A stretch of DNA of 64,000 bases, from NCBI GenBank assembly GCA_949710005.1, contig OX453273.1:36898038-36962037 (forward strand), read 5' to 3'. The notes under the pieces are model-generated. The model was not told the DNA's origin. It saw only the letters and a program-made list of their open reading frames with translations, and made no database searches. Both the position numbers and the translations under genes were made by a program. Shown piece by piece: positions 49,601 through 59,975 of the stretch. The stretch's first letter is position 1; the number at the start of each line of letters is the position of its first letter. Source of the stretch: Ricordea florida. Its lineage: Eukaryota; Cnidaria; Anthozoa; Corallimorpharia; Ricordeidae.

Positions 49601-52600
49601 GACTAAGGGAGAAAATCGGAGCGGGATGGAGAGTTGTACAGTATTCGCTGTTTTTCATTAGCCATATTTGAGTGCCAAACATTTGGCGGCAGAGAAGAAT
49701 AGTGGAATAAGAATAACGGAAATATTTTTTGTTGGAATAATTAAATAATGCCATTTTGTGGGGCGGAGTAACGGAATGACGACTTTCTTTGGAATAGATT
49801 ACATTGTCCCGAAGAAGTAGATTTTTTTTAAGTTCCCTTTTACTGGAATAATGGAACAACGAAAATTTCCTAGCACGAATAATGAAGTGATATGCACCCG
49901 ATTATTCCTCTTCACGCCCCTAGAAAATGTACAGAAATCCTATCTTTGCTTAATATGATTTGGGCAATGAAAACCCTATAAAGTACTTATCGGGAAGCTC
50001 GACGTTACCTCAGTAACTGACTTAGGGCGCGACTCGACAGAAATAATAATAATAATAATAAATGTATTTAGCACTGACGTACGAATTGGGGACACTGTAA
50101 AGCACAAATGAAATCAAAGCAAATCATATTAAATCAAATCAAATCAAATGTTCGTTTTTGTGGAGAGGGGAAAACTGGAGTATGACGCCGAGGTCGGGAA
50201 TCGAACCCGGGCCACATTGGTGGAAAGCGAGAGCTCTCACCACTGCGCCAAATCCTCTCCCCCAAATGAAAGCTGATCAAATTCCTGATACTCCGTGCCT
50301 CGGTGTACAGCGTTTTGCTAACGGGCGGTAAGTGGCATCTCTTTGGTGAAGATGCTGAAGTCGTTATTATGGACACCATGTTGGACTCGGGTCTACGTCA
50401 CTTATTCCCTGGCCCTTTCATTTGCCTGTTTACTGTTATTCTGCATTTAGCTGAACATTCTCATTTGTTCTTTGCAGCTTCCAATGCAGAACTTTTACAG
50501 AATGTACAGAGGAAAGAGTCTGAAATGAAAATTTTGCACGGTATGCGTAAAATATTTTCATGGGTTTTCCGAAATTTCCAAAGCCACAGCATCAGAGAAG
50601 CGTTTCCCTTACAACGTGATGGTGTGTTGCAAGTGAATTAGTTAATTCTGCGTCTAATTAAAGCTGATCTCCTCGCCTGCAAAGAGAAGACGTTTGGAGT
50701 TGCTCTATGAATTTTACTATTAGGGATCATACAGAGGACGCAAAAATAACCATGAATTTTTTCCCTCCCAGCACTCGACCTTGTTAAGATTTTGTCCCAC
50801 TTTCAGAATTTTAATCATCAAGCGACCAAGAACCTTTTTCTTTTGGGGACCGTTCATTTCTTACGAGGGAAGGTGGGGATTGGGGGGGTCATGTGAAATA
50901 TTTTAGCAATACTTTCCAAATCCGAAATTGACTTCTCTTTCTTTTAATGTGGGGGGGGGGAGGGGGAGTCATGCGAAAAAATTGGCAAGCTGAGGGGGAT
51001 CATACCATTATTAAATGGTACTTTCCGAATCACACCAAACCCCCCCGGTCTTCCCCCCCCCCCACCCTCATGAACGGTTCCTTGGGTGTCTTCGTTTCAC
51101 TTTTAATCTTTTTCCAATACTATAACTAAGGAAACCTGATATACAATAATCTAGAACATATTCTGTTTGTTGTCAGTACCGAGTCTGTCGTTTGAAAGGT
51201 CATTTCTAACGGTCAATCGCAGCACGTGCAATATTTAGTACACTGTGATAGATGTCTTTCAGTTCGGCACTGCCACTGCAGGCAAACTCGCAAAAAGCAG
51301 AATTCGAGTTCTCCCAATAGGAGTCGAACCTACTAACTTCTGGTTACAAGTTCAGACGCTCTAACACTGAGCTATAGGAGACTCGCGGGGGAAGTCAATT
51401 TAGTACATTGTTCCAATAAAAATACCAGGTCTGACATCATCTTTGTCATTACTATCATTATCATATGGTGGCAGCGTGGCCGAGTGGTTAGGGCGCTGGA
51501 CTTGTAATCTGGTCACGATTCCGGGTTCAATTCCCGTCCTGACCACTGCCTGGATATGTAGTACGGTGATCGCGAGTCTCAGATCCTTGACCACGCTTGT
51601 AAATAGCCTACTGGTCCGTCTCCCACCAGTTTGAGAATCTTAGAATCAAAGTTTATGTTCTGTTGTAATTAGTATTAGTAGGCGTGGAGCTAACGCGTGG
51701 AAGTACTGTCAATTTATTACATCCACTTTGAAATCACAGGTGATCCCTGCAATTTGATTGGCCCATAGCAGTGTGATTTTTTCACGAATCGCTCTAAGTC
51801 TCGTCTTGTTTTGTATTACTAATTAGGCCTATTAAATTGTGCAATTTCAAAACTGGATGTAATAAAGTGGTTATTGAACTTCGTGTTGTGCAATTTTGGT
51901 CTAAAATCATACTTGTGATTTAAAATTGAACTCGCGCTGCGCGCTCGTGTGATATTTGAATCACGCGTATGATTTCAGATCAAATTGCACTCCACTCAGT
52001 TCAATTAACATTATAAATCGTAATTTTTTTATTGTATTTTTTTTTTGTCTTTTCTAATAACCACTGCGCAAAACATTAAGTCACGTTATGTCATGATGTT
52101 TTCCAGAATAATTTTAATTTAATGTCTTTCTCATTATTCCTAGATTCATATAAACTCCAGATTGACTTGGAAAGAAATCAAAGAGTGGATTTAGAGCACG
52201 AGATTGCTGAATTAAAAGGTATGACACTTTGTTTATCTCTCGAAGGAAAGTGTTCATAATTATTGAGTGGACAAGCCTTTTACTGACGATGAACTGAGGA
52301 GGAGAATCGTGGAATTTCTTAGTTTTCCCCATGACAATTGCTTTTCAGTCAACGTTACCCGAGTAAAATGGTATGAAGCAGGAGCCCATTACCAGTAGTG
52401 TTCCTATGTGTTGGATAGCGTCCCCGGCACTGTATCAAATAAGGCTAATTTTAGAGCTTGTATTTCCCGCAAAACTCTCTTCAAGACAAGAAGACTAAGA
52501 AACATCAGGGGAATCTTGAGCACTTTTGCTAAAACTAGCCGAACGTAAATTTTCATGTATTCGCATTTATTTCTTCTTCCTCTACGGATATATTACAAAC

Positions 52601-54280
52601 TCGACAATGACCGTCTCCCAGTTGGTTTGATAGCTCAGTTGGTTAGAGCTTTGCACCGGTTTTGCATAGTCATGGGTTCGAATCTCCTTGAAGCCTGAAT
52701 TTTCTCAGGGGCTGGTTGGTCGAAGGCCGATTAGCGCTAAGCCAGGGTTAAATTTTAACCCGGGTTTCTTTTCGTCTTATTAAAAAGTATTTTCTCCGAT
52801 AACTTTGTCTTTTTTTGGAGCATACAATCATCAAATTTTATTCAAAAAGAATTATACTGAACGTGCTTTTTTAGCTCTCCTATCTGCATTTTTTTTTCTC
52901 TTTATTACTAAAGACACACAGAAGTAACTTACAATAATACACACGAAAATATACTTCCAACAATTCGTTACAATTCAAATTTCGCACTAACCCTGGGTTA
53001 CCTTAACCCTGCTTCGAACAACCTGGCCCAGAAAGCTCAAGTTGCTGGGGGCTCACATGAAAAATGCTCCACAAGAAAAAAATGAATATTAAATGAACAT
53101 CATGTTTACATTCGATTTAACAGAGTTTGTCTTCTTCACCTGAGAGTAGTCAAGCCTCTAGTGCCATTCCCCTGGCCAAGCCCCAGAGAATTTTGTTTAA
53201 TTAACAATTATTCGCCGAATCACTGAGCCTGAGGCAAATAATTGTTTTAGTATAAATACACAGGTGATTATTTCAAAAACAGAAAAGAAAAACATTTTAC
53301 AACACGAAACCATTTCATTTCATCAAAAGCGCGCGAACGACTGGCAGCCATTTTTGTTCGTCGAGATGATTATCGGCTGATAATCCGCGATAGCGAACCA
53401 ATCAGAGCGCGCGATTTTGTATAATCACCTGAGTATTTATACTAAAAAGAATTATACTGAATGTGCTTTTTAAGCTCTCGTATCTGCATTTAAATTTCGT
53501 TCTAACCCTGGGTTACCTTAACCCTGCTTCGAACAACCCGGCCCAGGTCTCATCTTCGCAACTGCTGAAGTTGCTCACGTAAGTGCGACGATCTTTCACT
53601 TATTAAACCTTCCTTGCGCAATTCACATATCTAGCCAACTCTGAACTGTGCACCTAACCCTCCCCTCCCCCAACCCAACAAGTTATTGCCCCCGCAGGGT
53701 TCCGGCCCAGAGGCCGGAACCCGAGGAGGCACCCTAATGTTCCCCGCGTAAATAAGAAGTATCGTATGGTCGTAGTGTTAGTATGCGAAAATTTTCTCGA
53801 TTTGACGAAAATAGGCGCGCACGGTGGTCCCGGTTAATTTTCAGCATGTGCGCCTGGCAACGAGTCGTCACGATTTCATTCCAAGCTTTCTTATTTCATT
53901 CCAAGCTATAATGTAAACCCATCCTAAACACGATATGTATGAGGATTTCCATTAACCCAAGAAACAAAGTGTGATAATTGACAAAACACAAACACAACAA
54001 GGAATTTGCACTCTCAAACGAAAACTACATTTCAAAGGTTCATAACAAATACATGGACAACCACATGCAGTCTTCATTCAGTTTTTACAAAGTCGGGGGC
54101 AGATTTAGTGACAACTATGACTAGTAGTAAGTTACACCTTCATTTCACATTCATTTCAAACGTTGATGTGTTAATTCATTTCCGCTTTAGTAAGATGTGT
54201 TTATCTTTCTTGAACCTTCTTTTCCAGGCAGATTTGGGATCATTGTCAAGACTCCTCCGATAAAGCAGGAACGGGTATAA
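43649..54280 (+). CDS. Protein with repeated SKI/SNO/DAC (Dachshund-homology) domains and C-terminal coiled coil
   Basis: Seven coding exons: large exon to 46268, then 46827-46913, 48765-48827, 49235-49309, 50478-50540, 52144-52218 and 54228-54280. All junctions are phase 1. The start is ATG 43649 or the better-context 43667 (1005 residues from the latter). DHD-like domains lie at residues about 36-144, 378-483 and 507-614, plus a degenerate one at 167-267. Each reads like the SKI/DACH fold: VSMPDVHRVVQFLNGQSV, YRLKALGGL, CTFISKTDV. Poly-Ser (about 353-375) comes from a TCA microsatellite. A Ser/Thr-rich linker leads to CCLGC, then coiled-coil exons (RERELRQEIQREL) like the DACH C-terminal box. 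The last exon ends PPIKQERV, containing a possible sumoylation site. SKI/DACH proteins are transcriptional corepressors. The 5' UTR exon is unknown, and the last exon is the least certain. Confidence 0.72.
44722..44790 (+). repeat. Coding TCA/TCG microsatellite (poly-Ser)
   Basis: An in-frame TCATCATCATCA run, interrupted by TTG, encodes Ser/Leu stretches between the second and third DHD-like domains. Confidence 0.85.
47433..47609. mobile_element. Inverted-repeat element in an intron
   Basis: GAACTATCGG opposes CCGATAGTTC, and ATGTTCTTAAAAC opposes GTTTTAAGAACAT. Outer ends AGAGTGTTTATG and roughly CAGAAACACTCT also pair. Confidence 0.65.
48316..48570. mobile_element. MITE family with TATTCACCGATAATCA motif, copy 2
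   Basis: Same ordered blocks as 34654-34931. A perfect GGTGAATATTCACC palindrome lies inside. It is in the intron before the exon at 48765. Confidence 0.78.
49099..49115. repeat. Poly-C run
   Basis: Seventeen or so C in a row within an intron. The exact length may be affected by sequencing. Confidence 0.75.
50040..50264 (-). mobile_element. tRNA-headed SINE
   Basis: On the minus strand the head is GGATTTGGCGCAGTGGTGAG (A-box region), then GGTTCGATTCC (B box). The body ends in a TTATTATTATT tail at 50044-50062. No mature tRNA fold with matching acceptor arms was found, so it is not called as a tRNA gene. Confidence 0.65.
50846..51083. mobile_element. G-rich MITE family, copy 2
   Basis: GGGGACCGTTCATTTCTTAC opposes ATGAACGGTTCC. 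It shares AAAAATTGGCAAGCTGAGG with 14547-14860. Confidence 0.65.
51190..51384 (-). mobile_element. tRNA-headed SINE (Thr-like loop)
   Basis: Minus strand: CTCCTATAGCTCAGTGTTAG, loop CTTGTAA, B box GGTTCGACTCC. Acceptor-like ends CTCCTAT and TTGGGAG pair only partly. The body runs on downstream, as in SINEs. Confidence 0.65.
51468..51650 (+). mobile_element. tRNA-headed SINE (plus strand)
   Basis: GGCCGAGTGGTTAGGGCGCT, loop CTTGTAA, then GGGTTCAATTCCC. Outer GGCAGCG and CACTGCC nearly pair. The spacing does not fit a clean tRNA, and extra sequence follows the head. Confidence 0.55.
52622..52900 (+). mobile_element. tRNA-headed SINE with CCTGAATTTTCTCAGG body
   Basis: GATAGCTCAGTTGGTTAGAG (A box) and GGGTTCGAATCTCC (B box), then AAGCCTGAATTTTCTCAGG. 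Tail text AAAGAATTATACTGAACGTG recurs at 53446-53470 after the next MITE. Confidence 0.65.
53201..53433. mobile_element. MITE family with TATTCACCGATAATCA motif, copy 3
   Basis: A shortened left end (TTATTCGCCGAATCACTGAG) and an otherwise shared order of blocks with 48316-48570. Inserted near SINE-like sequence. Confidence 0.75.
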
Positions 54281-54844
54281 CCTACAAACGACTACATAAT
54301 AATAATAATAATAATAATAATTTAACATTTATATTGCGCAAAATACATGTGAATATTATCAAATGCGCATTACAAGTAAATTATCGTCATTACTAAGTTA
54401 TCGAAAATAACTAAAAATATTATACTAAACACTAATGTAATATAATAAAAAGCTAATCTAATAAAAATCTAATAAAAAGCTAATCTAAATAATATAATAT
54501 TAAATAGATTTAGGCCAGCCTAAAAGCGGAGCTCCTCACACAGACCCTCACACATTGAAAATGTTGTCACTAAAGTTATTAAATACGCCTGATGTACGCA
54601 ACTACTTAAAGAAGATTCGATAGCTCAAATAAATCGTCAAAAAAAAAACATCTAGCTCGCGACTCAACGGAAGAACCATTACCTGGTCAGCAAAATTATA
54701 ATAGTTTTAAAGCAACACCAAAAGCAGCTAGGCAGCTCTTTAACAAAGGAAAAATCTGAGACACTCAGCTTTATGCTTATGTCCCTCCAAAAACGCTTGA
54801 AAACTTGTAGGAAGAAAATTTTTCCTCCAAAACCGCTATGAATA

Positions 54845-55008
54845 TAGAGATTACTTCATGGTTTATAGTGAGGGCGGACGATTTTTCTTCACGAGTTGTG
54901 AAGAATAGAAAACGAACGAGTGAGCGCAGCGAACGAGTGAGTTTACTTTTCTTCACAACGAGTGAAGAAAAATGGTACGGGCGAACTAACCATGAAGTAA
55001 TTTGCTTA
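54845..55008. repeat. Inverted repeat within the nested transposon
   Basis: ATTACTTCATGGTTTATAGT opposes AACCATGAAGTAAT, and ATTTTTCTTCACGAG opposes CGAGTGAAGAAAAAT. Confidence 0.65.
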
Positions 55009-55014
55009 TTTTTT

Positions 55015-55903
55015 AGGTACTGAGATTTACTCCTTACAAAATACTACTAACTGATCATGAATCACGCTGGCCTAGAAAAATCAAGATACCACAACAAGGT
55101 GCAAAACGCACTTAGCAGGCTTTATTTTGGAGCATACCGAATAAACATGACAGTCAAGTTAAAAATGCGTTCAAAATTTACTTCTCGAAAATGATACAAA
55201 CATTGCACGAACTGGAAAATTCTACTTTAAACACTGTTGGAAATGTCGCTAGAAGTATAAGAACCAAAGACAGTTAAAAACGTTTTAAAACGACTCATGA
55301 ATGACTCAGGAATGTCTTGTGTACGGGAAATACAATGTAAAATTACCTTTTTGTTTTGATCAGTTTAATGCGGCTCTTGCTTTTTCAAACACCACTTCTT
55401 TTGAGATGCTGAATCCGTAGCTTTTTTATTCAAATAACCGTTGCGAAAGAGAGAACGCAGCGAACTTGGCTCATAATCTTTGTTTTCCTTCTTTCCCACT
55501 GCTACCGGACAAATTCACTCATGAACTGAATTGAGCTCGTTTGAAGGAATTTCTTCTACGGACCTTGATTCGCCTTTCAACGTCAAGAATTCTTTCAGTG
55601 AAGCGACGGGCTGTTCGGATTTGTTATTCGTATTTTTATTTTCTTGATCTTGTATGAAGTCCTCGACTGAAGCTGTATCTACAAACCTAGAATTTCTCAA
55701 AGACGAAGCTGAGGAAGAAGCCGTTATTGCTCACTTTTTGCCGAGTTGATGGCGCCAAAACTGATCCCACCTCTATGAACAGTGAATTGGTCGGACCACT
55801 TTTTTTCACTAGTGAAGAAAATGGTCCAACCAATCAAATTGCTTCTAGTTTTTTACAGACTATTTTTCTCACACAGATTTATAAGGAGTAAATCTCAGTA
55901 CCT
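55015..55903 (-). mobile_element. Element with AGGTACTGAGATTTACTCC ends
   Basis: Termini AGGTACTGAGATTTACTCCT and AGGAGTAAATCTCAGTACCT are perfect inverses. It carries the minus-strand recombinase-like fragment at 55515-55735. Confidence 0.72.
55515..55735 (-). pseudogene. Fragment resembling the N-terminus of a Crypton/DUF3504-type tyrosine recombinase
   Basis: The frame reads SLRNSRFVDTASVEDFIQDQ, then ENKNTNNKSE, FLTLKGESRSVEEIPSNELN and a stop. The KNT...K, L..KGE.R..EEIP..EL pattern is what precedes the recombinase core in Crypton-derived and ZMYM/QRICH-type proteins. There is no start ATG upstream and the catalytic region is absent. Confidence 0.5.
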
Positions 55904-56480
55904 ATGGAATAAAATCCGTTTCTTCAGCAAAACATTGTAGACTGCTGTAGACTGCTGGCTGTAGGTTGTGTAGCCGCGGCAAGCCGCGAAAAGCGCGCGA
56001 AAAACAAAGCCTCCTTTCGGTTTAAGACCTTCTAAATATCCCAGATGACTATGGCCGCCATGTTGGGGCAACGTCGTTCGTCGTCGTCGTCGTCGTCGCT
56101 AGGCGCACGCGCCCGCGAGCCATGCCGCTAGTCACAATGACCATGAAAACTCAAACGCATGGTTTTCTCAATTTCTATCCTCGCACGGTAGTTATGGGGC
56201 TCCGCTCTGCGGCTCTTCGAGCCGCTGTGGAGCTCCGCTAAAAAGCTAATCTAAAAAAATGGGTCTTAAGTAAACCTTTAAACCTATGAAAATTGGGCTC
56301 ATTTCGTATTTGTGATGGTAGCCCATTCCACAGTTTAGGTGCCGCAGCTAAAAAAGCACGGTCACCCAATGTCTTTTTAGTTAAAATTCTTGGCGTTTGA
56401 ATGGATATATTAACACATGTTTTGAAAGACCTACATAATATAATGCAAATTAGTGAACTCCAGCGCTGATCCCGGGTTAA

Positions 56481-58850
56481 AGAATGACCTCAGATCAATT
56501 GTACCTGGGTTAGCGCTAACCCGAATAAAGAGTAACTAAAGCGCTAACGCCGGGTTTAACCAAAACGATACGCATATCTACGTCAAGTCAGGCGTCATAT
56601 ATATCAGATTACATCCTGAGTTTTCGTTGTAAACATCGTCCCTCTACATTTTGTCTCAATGAACCTCTGACCTAACGCATGCGCATTAGGATCTCATTGT
56701 CGATAACGAAGCCCAAATTTCAACTCTGGCGTTCTCTCATACATGTATTATTTAAGGGGGTCATGTCAAGTTCGCTTTCTTTTCTTTCTTTTTCCAAATT
56801 GCAAAAATAAATCTGTTTGATGAACATGATTCAAACAAATAAATAAAAATGGCCATGACATTTCATCAAAAATGAAATAGTAAACATTCATGTGGCATTT
56901 TTGGAACTTTTGAAACTATTTCGCTGATTGCATGGTTCTGCTCCGTTACGAGTGGATATTTGTTGAAATATCTCGTGTCCTTCTTATTGCCATATGACTC
57001 ACCCTAAGACTCGTGAATAAAAGTGATATGCTCCTACATGTAATAATTCATATTTATTAACCTTACTACATGTATAATCCGTTTTGAAGAACACAACATT
57101 GAGTCGCTAAAATCCGCGTTATGTAAACTCGATTGCCTGCGAGCGAACTCTCCTTGAAATGAAACTTTCCCCAAACCCCCATTAACCGAAACAAGAGGCT
57201 TCAAAAGCCTTCACTGGGTTGCCTTTGTGAACCCTTAGTACGCAAACGGCTCAATTTTTTGAAACTGTTTTGTCAATCCATTTTAGTTTGCAGTGTCAGT
57301 TGTGTTCAATAAAAGAAGTGTACAAGGAGTTAATCAAAGGCTCCTATGAACAAACTCATGAATGCATTCGGTGACACATGAGAATTTTAGATTTCAGAAC
57401 TCATTCAAATAATTTAATCAAGAAAGGCCTGTAGGGCTCTGCCATTTCGTGTTCCATTTACCAATTTAAAAAATAGGCAGCCAAGGCCTGCATACAGCTT
57501 CACATTCTATATATAGACAAGGGTATCTTTGAAAAAAAGAAAAGAAAATCGATTCAGTTTAAAAAAAAGAACATAAAAAGAAAGTCAAGAATACCCTCAC
57601 TGGGCCTTGAACTCGGACCACATACCCCACAGTCCGGAGTGCTATCGTCCTGGTTACTGAGGGTATTAAATATGTTATAGATCTTTCGCTCGTACACTCC
57701 CATGAGTGAAGCTGTAAAAATTATATCTCATTTTTCAACGTTCATGAAAGGTAGTCCATCATTCCCGAGGCTTTATCTGGAAACCCATATTTAAAATGGA
57801 GATGCCGTTGTAGAATTGACAAATTTGTGGCAAACATTGACGAACGTGTTTTATTTTAGCGGGAAAGTGAAACGTGACACGACAGCACAAACCCAGCCGT
57901 GAATACTTGGCATCTTCCCTTCCTCTGACCCGTTTTGGAGGTTCAACATTTTATTTGAAAGCGTGAAGTTCACCAGAAATAAATAAGTTCCTTAAATTGG
58001 TGGGTATGTGCCGGTTTCGGTGTTGTCGCAAATAATGATTTTGAAATTCAACGAAGCTGCATACCACCGGACTGTTTTTGCTCCAGTTGATTATATATCG
58101 GGTTTTGTGGTTTTTGTACAGTATAGAGGAACCAACCCTCTACTATGATCCAACGCTATAAATATAAATGAACACTTTATGAGAATGCTTCCCCCGATGT
58201 TTTCGATTTGATCGCTTTTAGAAGTCAAGTTAAGACGAAGTATCGTATTTTGACGTGCGTAACCAGCTTGTTATCTCCGATTCAAAATAATACATGTCAC
58301 AGTGAGCCACACTCTTGCTTTCCAAACTTCACGCGTGGATCGACTAATGAACTCGATGGACGTGGTCTGCTAAGCGTGAACCAATTTTTAAGAATAAGCT
58401 CTACATTTCCAACAGAAAAGATGTGAATCCTTTCACCGAGGGAATCGCTAACACCACAGACCTCAACGTTTAAAGAAGAAAACACTCTCCAGCACGTAAA
58501 CACATCCACGAATAGCAAACAGAGACACTAATAAAGTCATTTAGTGAATAAATCGAGTTAACAGCTCGAAAAGAGAGCAGCTCTGCACAAGAAGAACACT
58601 TAGGCGAATGGAGTCCACATGAAACTTTTCACGCTCTCTTCACCGTCGTGCTTACTTCAATCAGGTTGTTATGGCGATGTTCATGCCGAGCCAATCACAC
58701 AGCGGCGGCGTCTTTGCTAACCCTTGTATAGGCAATATTGCGCAAGAATTGCAATTTCTCACGGAGAAAAAAAATAGCAACCCCATTTTAATACTGGATT
58801 GCCATAGCAACCCAGTAATTAGGGAGTTTGGGTAAGTGCGGCGACAACAC
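56481..58850. other. Gene-free stretch
   Basis: Apart from the tRNA-like head at 57597-57663, no exon or transposon end was recognised. Short frames near 58208-58518 on both strands have no motifs. Confidence 0.4.
57597..57663 (-). other. tRNA-like head, His-like anticodon, probable SINE fragment
   Basis: Minus strand: CCCTCAGTAACCAGGACGAT, loop CTGTGGG (GTG), GAGTTCAAGGC, end GTGAGGG. The arms pair (CCCTCA and TGAGGG), but the A box is poor. Confidence 0.4.
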
Positions 58851-58857
58851 CAAAGTC

Positions 58858-58921
58858 GGCGTTTAAGTCGGGGATTCAGTCGGTAGTTAAGTCGGGGATT
58901 CAGTCGGTGGTTAAGTCGGCG
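58858..58921 (+). repeat. Short tandem repeat, TCGGGGATTCAGTCGGTGGT unit
   Basis: Two to three copies of a unit of about 27 bp ending GTTAAG. Confidence 0.75.
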
Positions 58922-59217
58922 GAAGGCGGCACTAGAGAAAAACACAATTGCTCAGTTGTAAAAATGGAGACGGCTGTTCGTATTTTTTTATTTGATACAG
59001 TTTTGCCGTTACACATCAAGAAGTTGTCTTGTAAAATATGGCCATTGTTAGTTGTTTTGCAGAGGGTGGCGAATATGTCACCGGCAAACTTGAACGCGAA
59101 AATAGGAAATCCAAGTTCTCAAGTCAAGAATCAGTGAAAGATTCCAGCAATTCTACTTTTTCATAAAACGACGAATTCTGATAGCAGAAAAGAACACAGA
59201 AACCAGGGTCACGCCTT

Positions 59218-59891
59218 GTTTTTTCCGTGAAACAAAGTAAAAAGATGGCACCGTTTTACTACTTTCTTAGCTATCAAGTGAATGTGAAAAAAATCTATCA
59301 AACTTTTTTCAAAGTAGGTGAGTATTTTTCACTTTGTTCTAAAAATCTCACGTTCAAATTGCCGACTATTTTCGTATTTTGCACTTCGTATCTTTGAATA
59401 CGTAAGCGGAAAATGTCTATCTTTCTTTTTTACTTTAAAAATTAAAAGAAGATTGCGTTAACGAGGTAAGCTTAAGTGTTAAACGCTTTATTAAGCCGAC
59501 ATTGCTTTACAGATATTCAGCCATATTGGTAATGGAAAGTGTCTTGGGGGCGTGTCAAACGATCACAGTGTCTATTGGCGCCAAAGTGTGACATCTGTCA
59601 ATCATGTCAAACGTCTTTTTTTTAATTTCAAAGTGCAAAAAAGGTAGCAATTTTGCGCTTTTAATAACATCGCTTCTGCGCAAAAAAGAGAGACAATTTC
59701 CGCTCACGTTTTCTTTTAGAAAAGTGCAAAGTACGAGAATAGTCTGCAATATGAACGTGAGATGATTTTTAGCACAAAGTGAAAAATACTCACCTACTTT
59801 GACACAAATAGGTGTGTTTTTTCACTTTCACTTGATAACTAAGAAAGTAGTAAAAAGATGCCATCCTTTTTACTTTGTTTCATGGAAAAAC
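59218..59891. mobile_element. Foldback-type element with about 170-bp inverted repeats
   Basis: TTTTTTCCGTGAAACAAAGT opposes ACTTTGTTTCATGGAAAAA. TACTACTTTCTTAG and GTGAGTATTTTTCACTTTGT are also mirrored at 59770-59870. No coding frame. Confidence 0.75.
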
Positions 59892-59975
59892 CAGAACTAC
59901 CTACCAGTGACTGAGCTGTAGGAGACTGGTGGGTAACAGGCCATTAAACTAGGTCTACGCGAGAACCTTTCTCGG

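Larger units (their letters stand above)
54536..56238. mobile_element. TIR element inserted in the LINE relic
   Basis: Ends GCGGAGCTCC and GGAGCTCCGC. Direct repeat TAAAA at 54531-54535 and 56239-56243. The interior contains a further inverted pair (55015-55903) and a Crypton-like coding fragment. Confidence 0.72.
54297..56480 (-). pseudogene. LINE 3' relic (CR1/L2-type RT C-terminus) split by a transposon
   Basis: On the minus strand 56480-56240 reads TLGDRAFLAAAPKLWNGLPS and then KGLLKTHF, the terminal RT signature of CR1/L2-type LINEs. The 3' UTR continues after a 1.7-kb insertion into 54535-54297 and ends in a TTATTATTATT tail. Confidence 0.68.

Noticed and set aside
51468-51545. tRNA-Thr-like sequence
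   Set aside because: The acceptor and T arms do not pair at the right spacing, and SINE-like body sequence follows.
54838-55023. Short frame with RTSERSERVS-like residues
   Set aside because: It comes from the inverted-repeat transposon sequence and has no family match.
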